Positions 1 through 6,775 of a stretch of DNA of 15,566 nucleotides are shown here, piece after piece. Both the position numbers and the translations under genes were made by a program. The stretch is from NCBI GenBank assembly GCA_002469975.1, contig DKMG01000053.1:1-15566 (forward strand), read 5' to 3'. The notes below the pieces were generated by a model. That model did no database searches, was not told the DNA's origin, and saw only the letters and a program-made list of their open reading frames with translations. Position 1 is the stretch's first letter. The number at the start of each line of letters is the position of its first letter. This DNA is from Proteobacteria bacterium UBA7420. Lineage in GTDB: Bacteria > Pseudomonadota > Gammaproteobacteria > Magnimaribacterales > D2472.

Positions 1-111
1 AGCAACGATGATTTGGAAGCTATTAAGGATAAAATCAAAAGTGCAACCTCTACCCTCTCAGAGGCTGAGCACGGTCTCAAAGAAATTGAGGTTGAGGTTG
101 AGGTTTTATAA
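1..111 (+). CDS. C-terminal fragment of an unidentified protein (helical tail)
   Basis: Frame 1 is open from the window edge to a TAA at 109-111 and encodes the last 36 residues of a protein. The fragment is charged and helix-prone (it contains AIKDKIKSATSTLSEAEHGL) and ends in an alternating Glu-Val stretch encoded by three direct GAGGTT copies at 88-105. The spacing of Ala, Lys and Leu is loosely reminiscent of the helical lid at the C-terminus of Hsp70/DnaK proteins, but the fragment is too short to assign. It converges on the aldehyde dehydrogenase gene, whose stop lies 7 nt downstream. That this is a real gene end is inferred from open frame, charged composition and the neat stop just before the next gene. 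The N-terminal part lies outside the window. Confidence 0.5.
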   Translation, partial: SNDDLEAIKDKIKSATSTLSEAEHGLKEIEVEVEVL

Positions 112-118
112 AACTCTA

Positions 119-1645
119 TTATCCAAAAATCTTTCTAACTATCTTATTGCCCCAGAATATTTTTAAAGCGCCTTTGAGCTGTTCTAGGGACTTATCGGTA
201 TATGGATATGCAGAAGCAGATTTTTTACCAATAATGATTGGCATGGCATGAGCATAACCCAGCAAACCCTCTTTACCATTCACGACACCTAGACCGCTAT
301 TCTTAACTCCACCAAAAGGAACTTCATTAATCCCATAACTCATAGCCATGTCGTTAACAGAACATGCTCCCGTTTCTATTGAGCTTGCAATTCGTTGACC
401 CTTAACTAAATCCTTTGTCCACACATTACCATTCAGGCCAAAATGTGACTGATTAGCCAAAATTAATGCCTCATCCTCAGATTCTACTTTCATGATCGAT
501 ATGATAGGACCGAAGGTCTCATCTTTCATAATCTTCATCTCATGGGTTACATCGACCAAAACAGTAGGTTCAAAATATAGGCCTGAGAAAGATGGATTTC
601 TTTGACCTCCAGCCAAAACATTTGCGCCCTTAGCTATAGCATCATTGACATGATCTTCAATAATATCTATCTGCTTGTCCCAAAAAGTTGGTCCCACATC
701 GCCCTTACAATCATTTGTTTGGATCAAAGACTTGGTAATTGATACAACCTCTTTGACAAACTCATCATACACATCTGCCATTACATAAATTCTTTCTGTG
801 CCGCAGCAATACTGGCCAGCATTCATGCATGAACCCATCACTGCTCCACTTGCTGCATCTTTGATATCAGCATCTGAGCAGACAATCATGGCATCTTTGC
901 CCCCAAGCTCTAAACTAAATGGAATAAGCATTTCGCCACACTTAGAAGCGATCTTCTTTCCAGTTGCAACACTTCCAGTGAAAGAGACTTTATCAGGACC
1001 TTGGTTGATCAACTCAGCTCCTGTCTCTCCATCGCCAATAAGTGTTTGAACCAAGTGCATGGGCGCGTCAGCTAGGGCAAAAATCTCTTGAACAAGCGCT
1101 CCAGACATAGGGGTAACCTCAGAAGGCTTTACCACAACACTATTGCCACATAATATTGCCTGAATTACTGGGTTTATCGAAAGAATAAAGGGGCCATTCC
1201 AGGGGGTAATAACTGCAACAACACCTCTTGGTTTGTAAGTAATAATTGTTTTTTTAAGAAACTTCATTGGTCCATGCATCTTAATTTTCTTATCACGCAA
1301 CCACTTTTCTGCACGATTAGCATAAAAGACCAATGAGTCCACTGCGGAGAAGACTTCCATAGACATGGCTTCTTGCACGGGCTTTCCAGTTTCTCTCATT
1401 ACCACTTCCATAATTAAATCTTGTTGTTGAATGACAACATCTGCAACTCTGTGAATAAGTGCGGCACGCTCTTTTAAGGTAGTTTGCTTCCACTTAGACT
1501 GTGCAATCTTAGCGTTGGTCATGACTTGAGTTATCTCATCCTTGGTTGCGCAATCATAAGTATCAATGTGAGATAGATCTACTGGGCTTTTAAGAGATAG
1601 TTGCTTTTTCCCAGCTTCATTCTGAGAGATCGAAAAAATTGCCAT
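119..1645 (-). CDS. NAD(P)-dependent aldehyde dehydrogenase family protein
   Basis: A full-length (508 aa) cytosolic aldehyde dehydrogenase that oxidises an aldehyde to the carboxylic acid with NAD(P)+. Visible family motifs in order are: the ITPWN loop with Asn150 (oxyanion stabilisation), KPSE with Lys173 (cofactor ribose), FTGS at about 222-225 (Rossmann glycine region), ELGGK with general base Glu246, GQYC with catalytic Cys280, and ETFGP near residue 380. The start is well supported: AAGGAA (complement of 1654-1659) lies 8 nt before the ATG. The gene starts 2 nt after the stop of the phosphotransferase gene, so the two are surely co-transcribed. The C-terminal extension after the catalytic domain is basic and aromatic, which occurs in some aldehyde dehydrogenases acting on hydrophobic substrates. 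The substrate is unknown; an aldehyde made by the neighbouring SDR or oxygenase pathway is an inference. Confidence 0.93.
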   Translation of the reverse strand: MAIFSISQNEAGKKQLSLKSPVDLSHIDTYDCATKDEITQVMTNAKIAQSKWKQTTLKERAALIHRVADVVIQQQDLIMEVVMRETGKPVQEAMSMEVFSAVDSLVFYANRAEKWLRDKKIKMHGPMKFLKKTIITYKPRGVVAVITPWNGPFILSINPVIQAILCGNSVVVKPSEVTPMSGALVQEIFALADAPMHLVQTLIGDGETGAELINQGPDKVSFTGSVATGKKIASKCGEMLIPFSLELGGKDAMIVCSDADIKDAASGAVMGSCMNAGQYCCGTERIYVMADVYDEFVKEVVSITKSLIQTNDCKGDVGPTFWDKQIDIIEDHVNDAIAKGANVLAGGQRNPSFSGLYFEPTVLVDVTHEMKIMKDETFGPIISIMKVESEDEALILANQSHFGLNGNVWTKDLVKGQRIASSIETGACSVNDMAMSYGINEVPFGGVKNSGLGVVNGKEGLLGYAHAMPIIIGKKSASAYPYTDKSLEQLKGALKIFWGNKIVRKIFG

Positions 1646-1647
1646 GG

Positions 1648-2718
1648 TTATAGTTCCTTAAGTTTTGCTTCTAAAATGGGAGTGACATGATTATTAATAT
1701 GAGCATTTAGACCCATGGGCATGATCTCATAATGCTCTAATTTACGGACAACTTTGATCATGATGACAGCAAATTTATATAAAGCTAGGATATAGAAATA
1801 ATCATAATTATCAGCATTATATCCAGTTAATGCCTCCCACTTTGCAATGGTTGCAACGGGACCAGGAAAACCAGGCAATCTATCGACACCAGCTCCTTTT
1901 GAATTGCAATCATCGACTGCAATACCCCAAGCAAGATCCATACAAGGATCCCCCAGCGATGCCATCTCCCAATCGAGAACAGCTGAGATCTCTCCATCCG
2001 GTAGATACATGATGTTTGCACATCGTGAGTCGCCCCAAATAATCGATGATTGATTAGATTTAGGTTTATTATCTTTTAACCAATTCCTAGCTTGATCGGC
2101 AATAGGATGCTCTTCACCCTCCATAGCCCAGTCATGAAAATTAAAATAATAATTAAGCTCCTGATCTAAGTAGGATTCTCCAAGCTTGGGTCTATTAAGA
2201 AATTCATAATCTCCCTTGGTTATATCCACTTGATGAACTTTAGACATTTCTTCAACCCAGCCCCACCAAATTTTCTCTCTCACATCCTCTGATGCATCTG
2301 CAACCCAGCCTTCTTGATGGAAAGGAGGATTATCTGAAGGTGCGTCTCCCTTAGCCATCTCCATCACATAAAAAGAAGTTCCAAAAACTTCTTTGCTTGA
2401 CTCATACCACAGAACTGTTGGAACCTTAACATCATGCTGGGCAAGTTTTTGCATGATTAAAAACTGCTTATGGATGTCATAGTCTGGGAATACGAAAAAG
2501 CCTTCAGGATAAAATCGCAATACTAAACCCGAGCTGACCTCCTCATCGCTAAGAGTATAGGAAACTTGAAAACTTAAGGTCTCATTAGAGAAGCCTGTAT
2601 TTTCAGGCCCACCTAAAATCTCAACATGTAAATTAGATGCTTCGGGCAGCTTTTGAACTAACCATTTCTGAAAAATAAGTTTAGTCTCTTCTTGGTTTCT
2701 TTCTTGAGGTTTTGGCAT
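1648..2718 (-). CDS. Phosphotransferase family protein (APH fold, ACAD10/11-like)
   Basis: A protein-kinase-like phosphotransferase of the APH superfamily, 356 aa from the start chosen here. Using this numbering, the Brenner-type catalytic motif is seen as WGD-x4-N with catalytic Asp230 and Asn235. The metal-binding aspartate lies in VLDWE (Asp249), followed by the typical SLGDP-x-x-DLAW segment. Relatives occur fused to or beside acyl-CoA dehydrogenases, where they phosphorylate hydroxylated acyl substrates; most bacterial members are unassigned. The frame stays open to an ATG at 2805, but that start would add 29 hydrophobic residues and overlap the divergent DUF1214 gene. I therefore choose the ATG at 2716-2718, directly before the conserved region. 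It has no clear Shine-Dalgarno sequence. The gene is first in a leftward pair with the aldehyde dehydrogenase. By context it may activate an alcohol intermediate; the substrate is unknown. Confidence 0.85.
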   Translation of the reverse strand: MPKPQERNQEETKLIFQKWLVQKLPEASNLHVEILGGPENTGFSNETLSFQVSYTLSDEEVSSGLVLRFYPEGFFVFPDYDIHKQFLIMQKLAQHDVKVPTVLWYESSKEVFGTSFYVMEMAKGDAPSDNPPFHQEGWVADASEDVREKIWWGWVEEMSKVHQVDITKGDYEFLNRPKLGESYLDQELNYYFNFHDWAMEGEEHPIADQARNWLKDNKPKSNQSSIIWGDSRCANIMYLPDGEISAVLDWEMASLGDPCMDLAWGIAVDDCNSKGAGVDRLPGFPGPVATIAKWEALTGYNADNYDYFYILALYKFAVIMIKVVRKLEHYEIMPMGLNAHINNHVTPILEAKLKEL

Positions 2719-2780
2719 CTTAAAATTTGTATGATTTACTAGTAACCTTAATATATTTCTAGATAATAAAAAAGAAAGGT
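2719..2780. promoter_or_regulatory. Divergent promoter region with a 10-bp palindrome
   Basis: This 62-nt AT-rich spacer separates the leftward phosphotransferase/ALDH pair from the rightward DUF1214-sulfotransferase-SDR operon and must hold promoters for both. It contains a perfect palindrome TTACTAGTAA at 2736-2745, near the middle, a candidate operator. Rightward, GATAAT at 2762-2767 is a plausible -10 (5 of 6), and AAGAAAGG just before the ATG at 2781 is a good ribosome-binding site. No convincing -35 elements are seen. The regulator is not encoded nearby. Confidence 0.4.
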
Positions 2781-3872
2781 ATGCGAAAAAATTTAAAACA
2801 AACATGGGATGATTTTTGTGATGAATTGAAATTGCTTGGCGAGGTTGTCTCTAATCAAAAAGATCTCAGTGAGGTTGATGAAGTTGAGGGCTATAGATAC
2901 CTGACAAGATTGCTCAGACTCGCTCTTGAGATGAATATCGAGCACTCCAGCTCAAGCCATCCATCTTTTTATAGCTTATCCCACGAGACTGCCAAGATTG
3001 GTGCGGATAATCCAGATAACATTTATCTTAACTCTAATATTAATGGTGCATGCTCCTATGAGGTTTTTGGAAATATTGGACAAGCAGACTATCTAAGCTT
3101 TGGTTTAAAGGAAAACAGATATTCAATTGATGGAACCATGGCCTCTATGGGCGAGATAGATATTTCTGAAATGCTCATTCAAGAAGATGGAAGCTTTACT
3201 TTGACACTAGGCCCTAACCAATCATCACAAAACTACTTACACTTGCCAACTAGCGTTAATATGCTCATTGTTCGTCAAACTTATTCACAAAGACAAGATC
3301 AGAAGCATGCACTCATTCATATTAAGAATCTTGCCGAAGGAAAGACACCCTCGCTTCTAACCGCAGGTGAATTGAGTCAACACCTCGCAAACTCACTGGC
3401 ATTCGTTAGAGGCACGGCTGGAACTTTCCTTGCATGGGTTAATGACTTTAAAACCAACCACAGGAACGCCCTCCCGCTAGGAGACCAAACATTTTTTCAG
3501 GCTGCCGGAGGTGATCCAAAAATTTTTTATCTGCACGGGTACTATGACTTCAATGCAAGTGAATGCCTTGAAATTATTTCACCCATTCCTGAGTGTGAAT
3601 TTTGGAACTTTCAGCTAGAAAATTACTGGATGGAATCTCTGGACTATAGACACAATCCAATTCACTTAAATGCAGCTACTGCTCACATAGATCAATATAC
3701 GAACACAGTTAAAATTATAGTCAGTCACCACAAGTTAAACATAGAAAATAATGTGATCACCGAGGGAAGGAATAATGGTGCAATGTTATTGCGATGGATA
3801 GATTCTAAAAACTGCCCCATTCCTACTGTAACTGTCAAACCAATTAATGAACTGGAGACCAATCATGCTTAA
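2781..3872 (+). CDS. DUF1214-domain-like protein of unknown function
   Basis: A 363-aa soluble protein with no signal peptide or membrane segment. The C-terminal half, about residues 240-355, resembles the DUF1214 fold: a LHGYYDFNASECLEI segment, then an aromatic FWNFQLENYWMES core and an ending rich in beta strands. The N-terminal part carries a tyrosine/arginine-rich helix (YRYLTRLLRLALEM) also typical of this group. Homologues are, from general knowledge, often found beside sulfotransferases and steroid- or lipid-degradation genes in mycobacteria and marine proteobacteria; the molecular activity is unknown. The start is supported by AAGAAAGG 2 nt upstream of ATG 2781. The last 8 nt overlap the sulfotransferase start at 3865, which indicates translational coupling and a shared job. 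No catalytic motif could be assigned. Confidence 0.75.
   Translation: MRKNLKQTWDDFCDELKLLGEVVSNQKDLSEVDEVEGYRYLTRLLRLALEMNIEHSSSSHPSFYSLSHETAKIGADNPDNIYLNSNINGACSYEVFGNIGQADYLSFGLKENRYSIDGTMASMGEIDISEMLIQEDGSFTLTLGPNQSSQNYLHLPTSVNMLIVRQTYSQRQDQKHALIHIKNLAEGKTPSLLTAGELSQHLANSLAFVRGTAGTFLAWVNDFKTNHRNALPLGDQTFFQAAGGDPKIFYLHGYYDFNASECLEIISPIPECEFWNFQLENYWMESLDYRHNPIHLNAATAHIDQYTNTVKIIVSHHKLNIENNVITEGRNNGAMLLRWIDSKNCPIPTVTVKPINELETNHA
3854..3857 (+). promoter_or_regulatory. Ribosome-binding site that decides the sulfotransferase start
   Basis: GGAG lies 7 nt before the ATG at 3865 and inside the end of the DUF1214-like gene. It favours 3865 over the in-frame ATG at 3847, which has no Shine-Dalgarno sequence and would add six residues. 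Confidence 0.6.
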
Positions 3873-5019
3873 TGCGAAAGCCCTTATCAATGAAGCAGAA
3901 TCTATTACTGGCTTAAAAAACTTTGGCAACCCTTTATTTCTTGATGGATTTCATCGATTGATTGACTCAATTAATCTTGAGGCCGATTTAAATGACATCG
4001 GCATGCAAGCTCAACACCATAGATTGATCGGCGTGCTAGCTAACATCTTGCGACTAGAGGCTGACGTAGAAAAATATCCAGAAATTTTGGACGAGCAAAT
4101 CAAAGCTCCTATTGTAATAGTAGGTCTACCAAGAACAGGTAGCACCATGACACATAGATTGCTAGCCGCTGATCCAAACCACACAGCTATGCTCTGGTGG
4201 GAGGGTAGAAACCCAGCCATGCTAGAAGGCGAAGAACGAGGTAACCCGTTTGAAAGACTCAATCTAGGCAAGGCAGAAGTTGAGGCTGTAGTAGCAGCAT
4301 CTCCTGATGCTCTAACCATTCATCCCTGGGATTACAAAGGAGCAGATGAAGAAATTTTACTCCTGGAACACACATTTTTTAGCACCGTACCTGAGTCTTT
4401 TATGAGACTGCCCTCTTACTCCGCATGGGTGACCCAGCAGGACCACAAGCATGCGTATAAGCAGCTAAAGGTGATGTTGCAATATTTGCAATGGCAAAAC
4501 CCAGGGAGGGCTGACAAGCGTTGGGTTTTAAAGTCACCACATCATTTGGGTTTCATTGATAAAGTCTTAACGGTGTTCCCGGATTCAAAGATCATCCAGA
4601 CACATAGAGATCCCCATAAAACTGTTCCATCATTTTGCTCAATGTGCGCTAACCTATTTGAGCCGCTAACTAACAGTTATGACAAAGATTCTATTGGGGC
4701 TCATTGGGCAAATAAACTTGCAAATGCATTAAATCATTGCATGGAGGTTAGTCAAAAGAATCAATCCAACTTTTTAGATTTAGATTTTCTTAAGATGATC
4801 AAAGACCCTATTGCAGAAATGACCAGCGTCTATGAATTCATTGACGAAGATTTTAGTGATCAAGCAGAGAATGCAATGAAGGCTTGGAAGGAGGAAAATC
4901 AACACGAAATGGGAGCTCACCAATATTCACTAGAAGAATTCGGTCTAGAAGAAAAATATATTGAGAACAATTTTAAACACTATATCCAAAACTACATTAA
5001 AAAAGAGGAAAATTCATGA
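3865..5019 (+). CDS. PAPS-dependent sulfotransferase family protein (Sulfotransfer_3-like)
   Basis: A cytosolic 384-aa sulfotransferase, expected to move a sulfuryl group from 3'-phosphoadenylyl sulfate to a hydroxyl or similar acceptor. The 5'-phosphosulfate loop is GLPRTGST at residues 87-94. The 3'-phosphate-binding region comprises KSPHH at about 223-227 and THRDP at 246-250, with Arg248 and a following serine near 256, as expected for the family. The chosen ATG overlaps the DUF1214 stop by 8 nt and has GGAG at 3854-3857; an ATG 18 nt upstream is in frame but has no SD. The stop overlaps the next start (ATGA at 5016-5019). Bacterial members of this family sit in lipid and steroid gene clusters, and some may have roles other than sulfation. 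The acceptor is unknown. I do not see PAPS synthesis genes here. Confidence 0.88.
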   Translation: MLNAKALINEAESITGLKNFGNPLFLDGFHRLIDSINLEADLNDIGMQAQHHRLIGVLANILRLEADVEKYPEILDEQIKAPIVIVGLPRTGSTMTHRLLAADPNHTAMLWWEGRNPAMLEGEERGNPFERLNLGKAEVEAVVAASPDALTIHPWDYKGADEEILLLEHTFFSTVPESFMRLPSYSAWVTQQDHKHAYKQLKVMLQYLQWQNPGRADKRWVLKSPHHLGFIDKVLTVFPDSKIIQTHRDPHKTVPSFCSMCANLFEPLTNSYDKDSIGAHWANKLANALNHCMEVSQKNQSNFLDLDFLKMIKDPIAEMTSVYEFIDEDFSDQAENAMKAWKEENQHEMGAHQYSLEEFGLEEKYIENNFKHYIQNYIKKEENS

Positions 5020-5795
5020 TTTTAAACAACAAAGTGGTAATCGTATCGGGCATTGGTCCAGGTTTAGGTCAGGAATTAGCCTATGGGGCGGCCCGCGAGG
5101 GAGCAAAACTTGTCATTGCAGCTCGATCAACCGAGTTATTAACAAAATTGGAAGCAGAAATCTCCGCTGCTGGATCAGAGGTAATAGCTGTTCCATGTGA
5201 CATCACCAGTAAGTCTGATTGTGAGAATTTGGTACAAGCAACGATTGATAAATACGGAAAAGTTGATGGGTTAATTAATAGTGCTTATCGGGCTGGTGAT
5301 TTCAAAGAAATATGTGATTCTGATTTTTCAGATTGGCAGGAAACTATGAATACTAATTTTTTTGGGACCATGAACCTGACAATGGCGGCTGTGAAAAGAA
5401 TGGAAGCTAAATCAAATGGTGCAATCGTCATGATCAATAGCCTAATCACAAAAAAACCATTGCCAACTCAGGGCGGCTACGCAGCTTCTAAGGGAGCCCT
5501 CTCCACTGCCACAAAGATTTTAGCTAAAGAGCTGGGGCCAAAAGGCATACGAGTAAACTCAGTCTTTATGGGTTGGATGTGGGGTCCACCAGTTGAGATG
5601 TATGTTAATTACACAGCCCAAGCAATGGGAGTCACGCCAGACAAAGTAATTGCCGATGTCGTTAAGGATATTCCTTTAGGAGTGATACCAGATGACAGCG
5701 ACTGTGCGAATGCTGCTCTCTTCTTAATTTCAGATCTAGCAAAAGTAATTACTGGCTCAAGCTTAGATGTAAATGGTGGAGAATTTATGTCTTGA
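5016..5795 (+). CDS. Short-chain dehydrogenase/reductase (SDR) family oxidoreductase
   Basis: A classical SDR of normal length (259 aa) that interconverts an alcohol and a ketone with NAD(P)(H). The cofactor loop is SGIGPGLG at 11-18, a variant of TGxxxGxG. The usual NNAG is replaced by NSAY at 88-91. The catalytic tetrad is complete: Asn114, Ser142, Tyr155 and Lys159 (YAASK). Arg38 directly after the second strand hints at NADP preference. The C-terminal SLDVNGGEF is typical of a subgroup common in mycobacteria and sphingomonads beside steroid or terpenoid genes (recollection, not a search). The start overlaps the sulfotransferase stop by 4 nt and has AGAGGAAA upstream, so it is translationally coupled. 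The likely role is oxidation of a hydroxylated intermediate in the cluster's pathway. Confidence 0.92.
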   Translation: MILNNKVVIVSGIGPGLGQELAYGAAREGAKLVIAARSTELLTKLEAEISAAGSEVIAVPCDITSKSDCENLVQATIDKYGKVDGLINSAYRAGDFKEICDSDFSDWQETMNTNFFGTMNLTMAAVKRMEAKSNGAIVMINSLITKKPLPTQGGYAASKGALSTATKILAKELGPKGIRVNSVFMGWMWGPPVEMYVNYTAQAMGVTPDKVIADVVKDIPLGVIPDDSDCANAALFLISDLAKVITGSSLDVNGGEFMS

Positions 5796-5828
5796 TGGGT
5801 ATCGTTGCAATCTTATTCGTCAAGTAGA

Positions 5829-5852
5829 AAATAAAGTATTCATGCTTTATTT
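5829..5852. repeat. AT-rich inverted repeat between the SDR and amidohydrolase genes
   Basis: AAATAAAG (5829-5836) and CTTTATTT (5845-5852) form a perfect 8-bp inverted repeat with an 8-nt loop. The stem is nearly all A-T and has no clean T-run after it, so it is a weak candidate for a terminator. It could instead be an operator. A second palindrome, GAATTAATTC, lies at 5873-5882. The whole gap from 5796 to 5896 has no gene. Confidence 0.35.
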
Positions 5853-5884
5853 AAAATTCATCGCTTTAGGTGGAATTAATTCGT

Positions 5885-5890
5885 TAGAAT
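5885..5890 (+). promoter_or_regulatory. Possible -10 box just before the amidohydrolase-like gene
   Basis: TAGAAT matches the sigma-70 -10 consensus at five of six positions and sits 6 nt before the ATG at 5897. If used, transcription would begin at or next to the start codon, giving a leaderless message. That fits the absence of a Shine-Dalgarno sequence near this ATG. No good -35 element is visible, so this is tentative. Confidence 0.25.
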
Positions 5891-5896
5891 TTATAT

Positions 5897-6763
5897 ATGG
5901 ATATTAATAAAAACATTTTTACGGTTGATCTCATGCTTGGTATTCCTGAGCAAGAAGATCGTTCTGACTGGTATACCTTTATGGAGCCCTTGCTGCGAGA
6001 TGAGGAATCTAAAACGATGTTTAAAATGCCAGCTCAATATATGTTCAAAGATATACCTGAAACTGGCTCGCATGATGACTTTGTGCAGTACACGATAGCA
6101 GAAATGGACAAATACAATATCAACCAAGCCATGGTTGGTTTTCATGAAAAGTCCGACGTCAAGATTCTTGCCGGTAAAAACCATCCTGATAGATTTTTCT
6201 TTGACCTACCAGTTAACCCAAACACTCCCAACGAGGCTGAAAATATTAAAAGAATATATGAGACTCATGGTATTAAGGCAGTCAGCGCCTTCCCTTCTGG
6301 CATGTATCCACAAATTGCAATCAATGATGAGCGCTGGCATCCCATCTATGAAATGTGTATTGAGCTCGACATACCATTTTTTTGCTGTGTTGGTGTTCCA
6401 GGCCCAAGGATTCCCATGGCTCCTCAAAAAGTCGAGTTGATTGATGAAGTTTGCTGGTACTTTCCAGAGTTAAAATTTGTCATGCGTCATGGTGCAGAAC
6501 CATGGACGGCACTGGCCTGCAAGTTGATGTTGAAGTATCCAAATCTTTATTATTCAACCAGCGCCTTCTCGCCAAAGCATTACCCAAAAGACATTATTAA
6601 TTTTGCCAACACCCGCGGTCGTAATAAAATAATGTATGCGGGATACTTTCCAATGGGCTTAACGCTTGAAAAGATTTTTACTGAAATGCAAGATGTGCCA
6701 TTGAAGGAAGAAGTTTTACCACTTTTCCTAGGGCAGAATGCTAAAACATTACTTAAACTATAA
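5897..6763 (+). CDS. Amidohydrolase-2-like TIM-barrel protein lacking most metal ligands
   Basis: A 288-aa cytosolic protein that matches the amidohydrolase-2 (ACMSD-like) fold in layout: a first strand with VDLML at 10-14, the FFDLPVNPNTPNEAENIKR segment at about 101-119, FVMRHGAEPW at 194-203, and MYAGYFPMG at 246-254. In active members these positions carry a His-x-His pair, a second-half His, a His before Gly, and an Asp in the GSDxP loop. Here the first pair is absent, the position of the second His is FFCCVG (161-166), and the Asp position is Tyr250; only His198 remains. Either this subgroup uses no metal or it has a different activity. The start has no Shine-Dalgarno sequence. It is 12 nt upstream of the Rieske oxygenase and likely co-transcribed with it. 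The reaction is unknown; a hydrolase, lyase or decarboxylase role should not be assumed. Confidence 0.75.
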   Translation: MDINKNIFTVDLMLGIPEQEDRSDWYTFMEPLLRDEESKTMFKMPAQYMFKDIPETGSHDDFVQYTIAEMDKYNINQAMVGFHEKSDVKILAGKNHPDRFFFDLPVNPNTPNEAENIKRIYETHGIKAVSAFPSGMYPQIAINDERWHPIYEMCIELDIPFFCCVGVPGPRIPMAPQKVELIDEVCWYFPELKFVMRHGAEPWTALACKLMLKYPNLYYSTSAFSPKHYPKDIINFANTRGRNKIMYAGYFPMGLTLEKIFTEMQDVPLKEEVLPLFLGQNAKTLLKL

Positions 6764-6775
6764 ACCTGAAAAACT

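Noticed and set aside
1..111. Firm assignment of the first fragment as DnaK/Hsp70 C-terminus
   Set aside because: The resemblance is limited to helical spacing in about 30 residues and lacks the usual acidic EEVD-like or DAEFEEV tail.
798..1049. Rightward open frame within the aldehyde dehydrogenase gene
   Set aside because: It is antisense to conserved catalytic motifs (ELGGK, GQYC) and has no recognisable family features.
2719..2805. N-terminal extension of the phosphotransferase to an ATG at 2805
   Set aside because: It adds 29 hydrophobic residues not expected for this cytosolic family, overlaps the start of the divergent gene, and would remove the promoter region.
3847..3864. Upstream ATG for the sulfotransferase
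   Set aside because: No ribosome-binding site precedes it, whereas GGAG is well placed for the ATG at 3865.
4011..4319. Leftward 102-codon frame inside the sulfotransferase gene
   Set aside because: It is the antisense shadow of the P-loop region, serine-rich and low in complexity, with no ribosome-binding site.
5829..5852. Rho-independent terminator after the SDR gene
   Set aside because: The stem is almost entirely A-T and there is no clear U-tract on either strand, so I list it only as an inverted repeat.
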